This document shows, piece by piece, positions 16,175 through 16,357 of a stretch of 16,357 nt of DNA. The position numbers and the translations under genes are program-made. The stretch comes from RBG-16-66-20 sp049651845 (lineage in GTDB: Bacteria; Pseudomonadota; Gammaproteobacteria; Burkholderiales; SG8-39), in NCBI GenBank assembly GCA_049651845.1, contig JBASCW010000021.1, positions 1 through 16,357 of the forward strand. Direction: 5' to 3'. Each line of letters opens with the position of its first letter. Within the stretch, counting starts at the first letter, position 1. The notes under the pieces were generated by a model that ran no database searches, had not been told where the DNA came from, and saw nothing but the letters and a program-made list of their open reading frames with translations.

Positions 16175-16357
16175 GGTCGAGGGCCCTTTTCAGCATGTTG
16201 TGGACGAGTTCGCGCCGGTACCAGTCTGAGCCCCGCACGTCCGAGATCGGGTGGACCTCGGCGAGCGCCGCCTGCGCCGCCGCCTCCAGCGCTGCCGCAT
16301 CCGGCGCGCGGCCTTCCAGCGCGGCCTCGGCGCGCGGCGCGCGGATCACGGTCGGCG
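16158..16357 (-). CDS. FAD-binding middle subunit of the molybdenum hydroxylase, C-terminal part only
   Basis: About 65 codons are visible; the gene continues beyond the right edge. The segment ending ISDVRGSDWYRRELVHNMLKRAL (in parts) is the C-terminal domain of CO-dehydrogenase-type flavoprotein subunits, which pass electrons from the 2Fe-2S clusters to the acceptor. The stop overlaps the small-subunit start by 17 bases. Because the N-terminal FAD domain lies outside, it cannot be seen whether the extra 4Fe-4S loop typical of the HcrB subunit of 4-hydroxybenzoyl-CoA reductase is present. That loop would decide between a reductase and a hydroxylase role. Confidence 0.88.

Overview
The window is very GC-rich and densely packed, with stop/start overlaps at most gene junctions. 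Gene content suggests a high-GC proteobacterium, most likely a betaproteobacterium of the Burkholderiales/Rhodocyclales kind. That placement is an inference from gene content and style only; there is no rRNA or marker gene here.

Left edge (1-1524, + strand): the ATPase pair of a branched-chain amino acid type ABC importer. livG enters from outside the window and is probably fused to the permease LivM; livF follows with a GTGA overlap. These genes converge on everything else, which lies on the minus strand.

Minus-strand unit A (6178 down to 1551): a cyclopropane-synthase-type methyltransferase, a FeeM-like N-acyl amino acid synthase and a large membrane GGDEF-EAL protein. Gaps are only 34 and 28 bases, so they look co-transcribed. 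This resembles a lipid-modification plus c-di-GMP module.

Minus-strand unit B (right edge down to 6437): a molybdenum hydroxylase of the xanthine dehydrogenase / 4-hydroxybenzoyl-CoA reductase type (FAD subunit cut by the window edge, 2Fe-2S subunit, Mo subunit), a class III CoA-transferase, NnrS, a short MeaB-type GTPase, an acyl-CoA ligase, a stand-alone V4R protein, a zinc-ribbon protein and a TrpB2-type PLP enzyme. Nearly all junctions overlap by a few bases, so the set looks like one operon. Hydroxylase, CoA activation and a B12-mutase chaperone together suggest CoA-dependent breakdown of an aromatic or N-heteroaromatic acid. The substrate is not known from the sequence.

Regulation: the only two sizeable non-coding gaps on the minus strand (6179-6436 and 8116-8204) each carry a near-perfect FNR/CRP-type box, TTGAT-N4-AGCAA. 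Both boxes have the same single deviation, and both lie where a class II activator would sit. One precedes unit A and the other precedes the zinc-ribbon/trpB pair. A likely terminator for unit B lies directly before the unit A box. With NnrS in unit B, this points to low-oxygen or nitric-oxide-responsive control of both units. No CRISPR array, tRNA, rRNA, insertion sequence or phage gene was seen.
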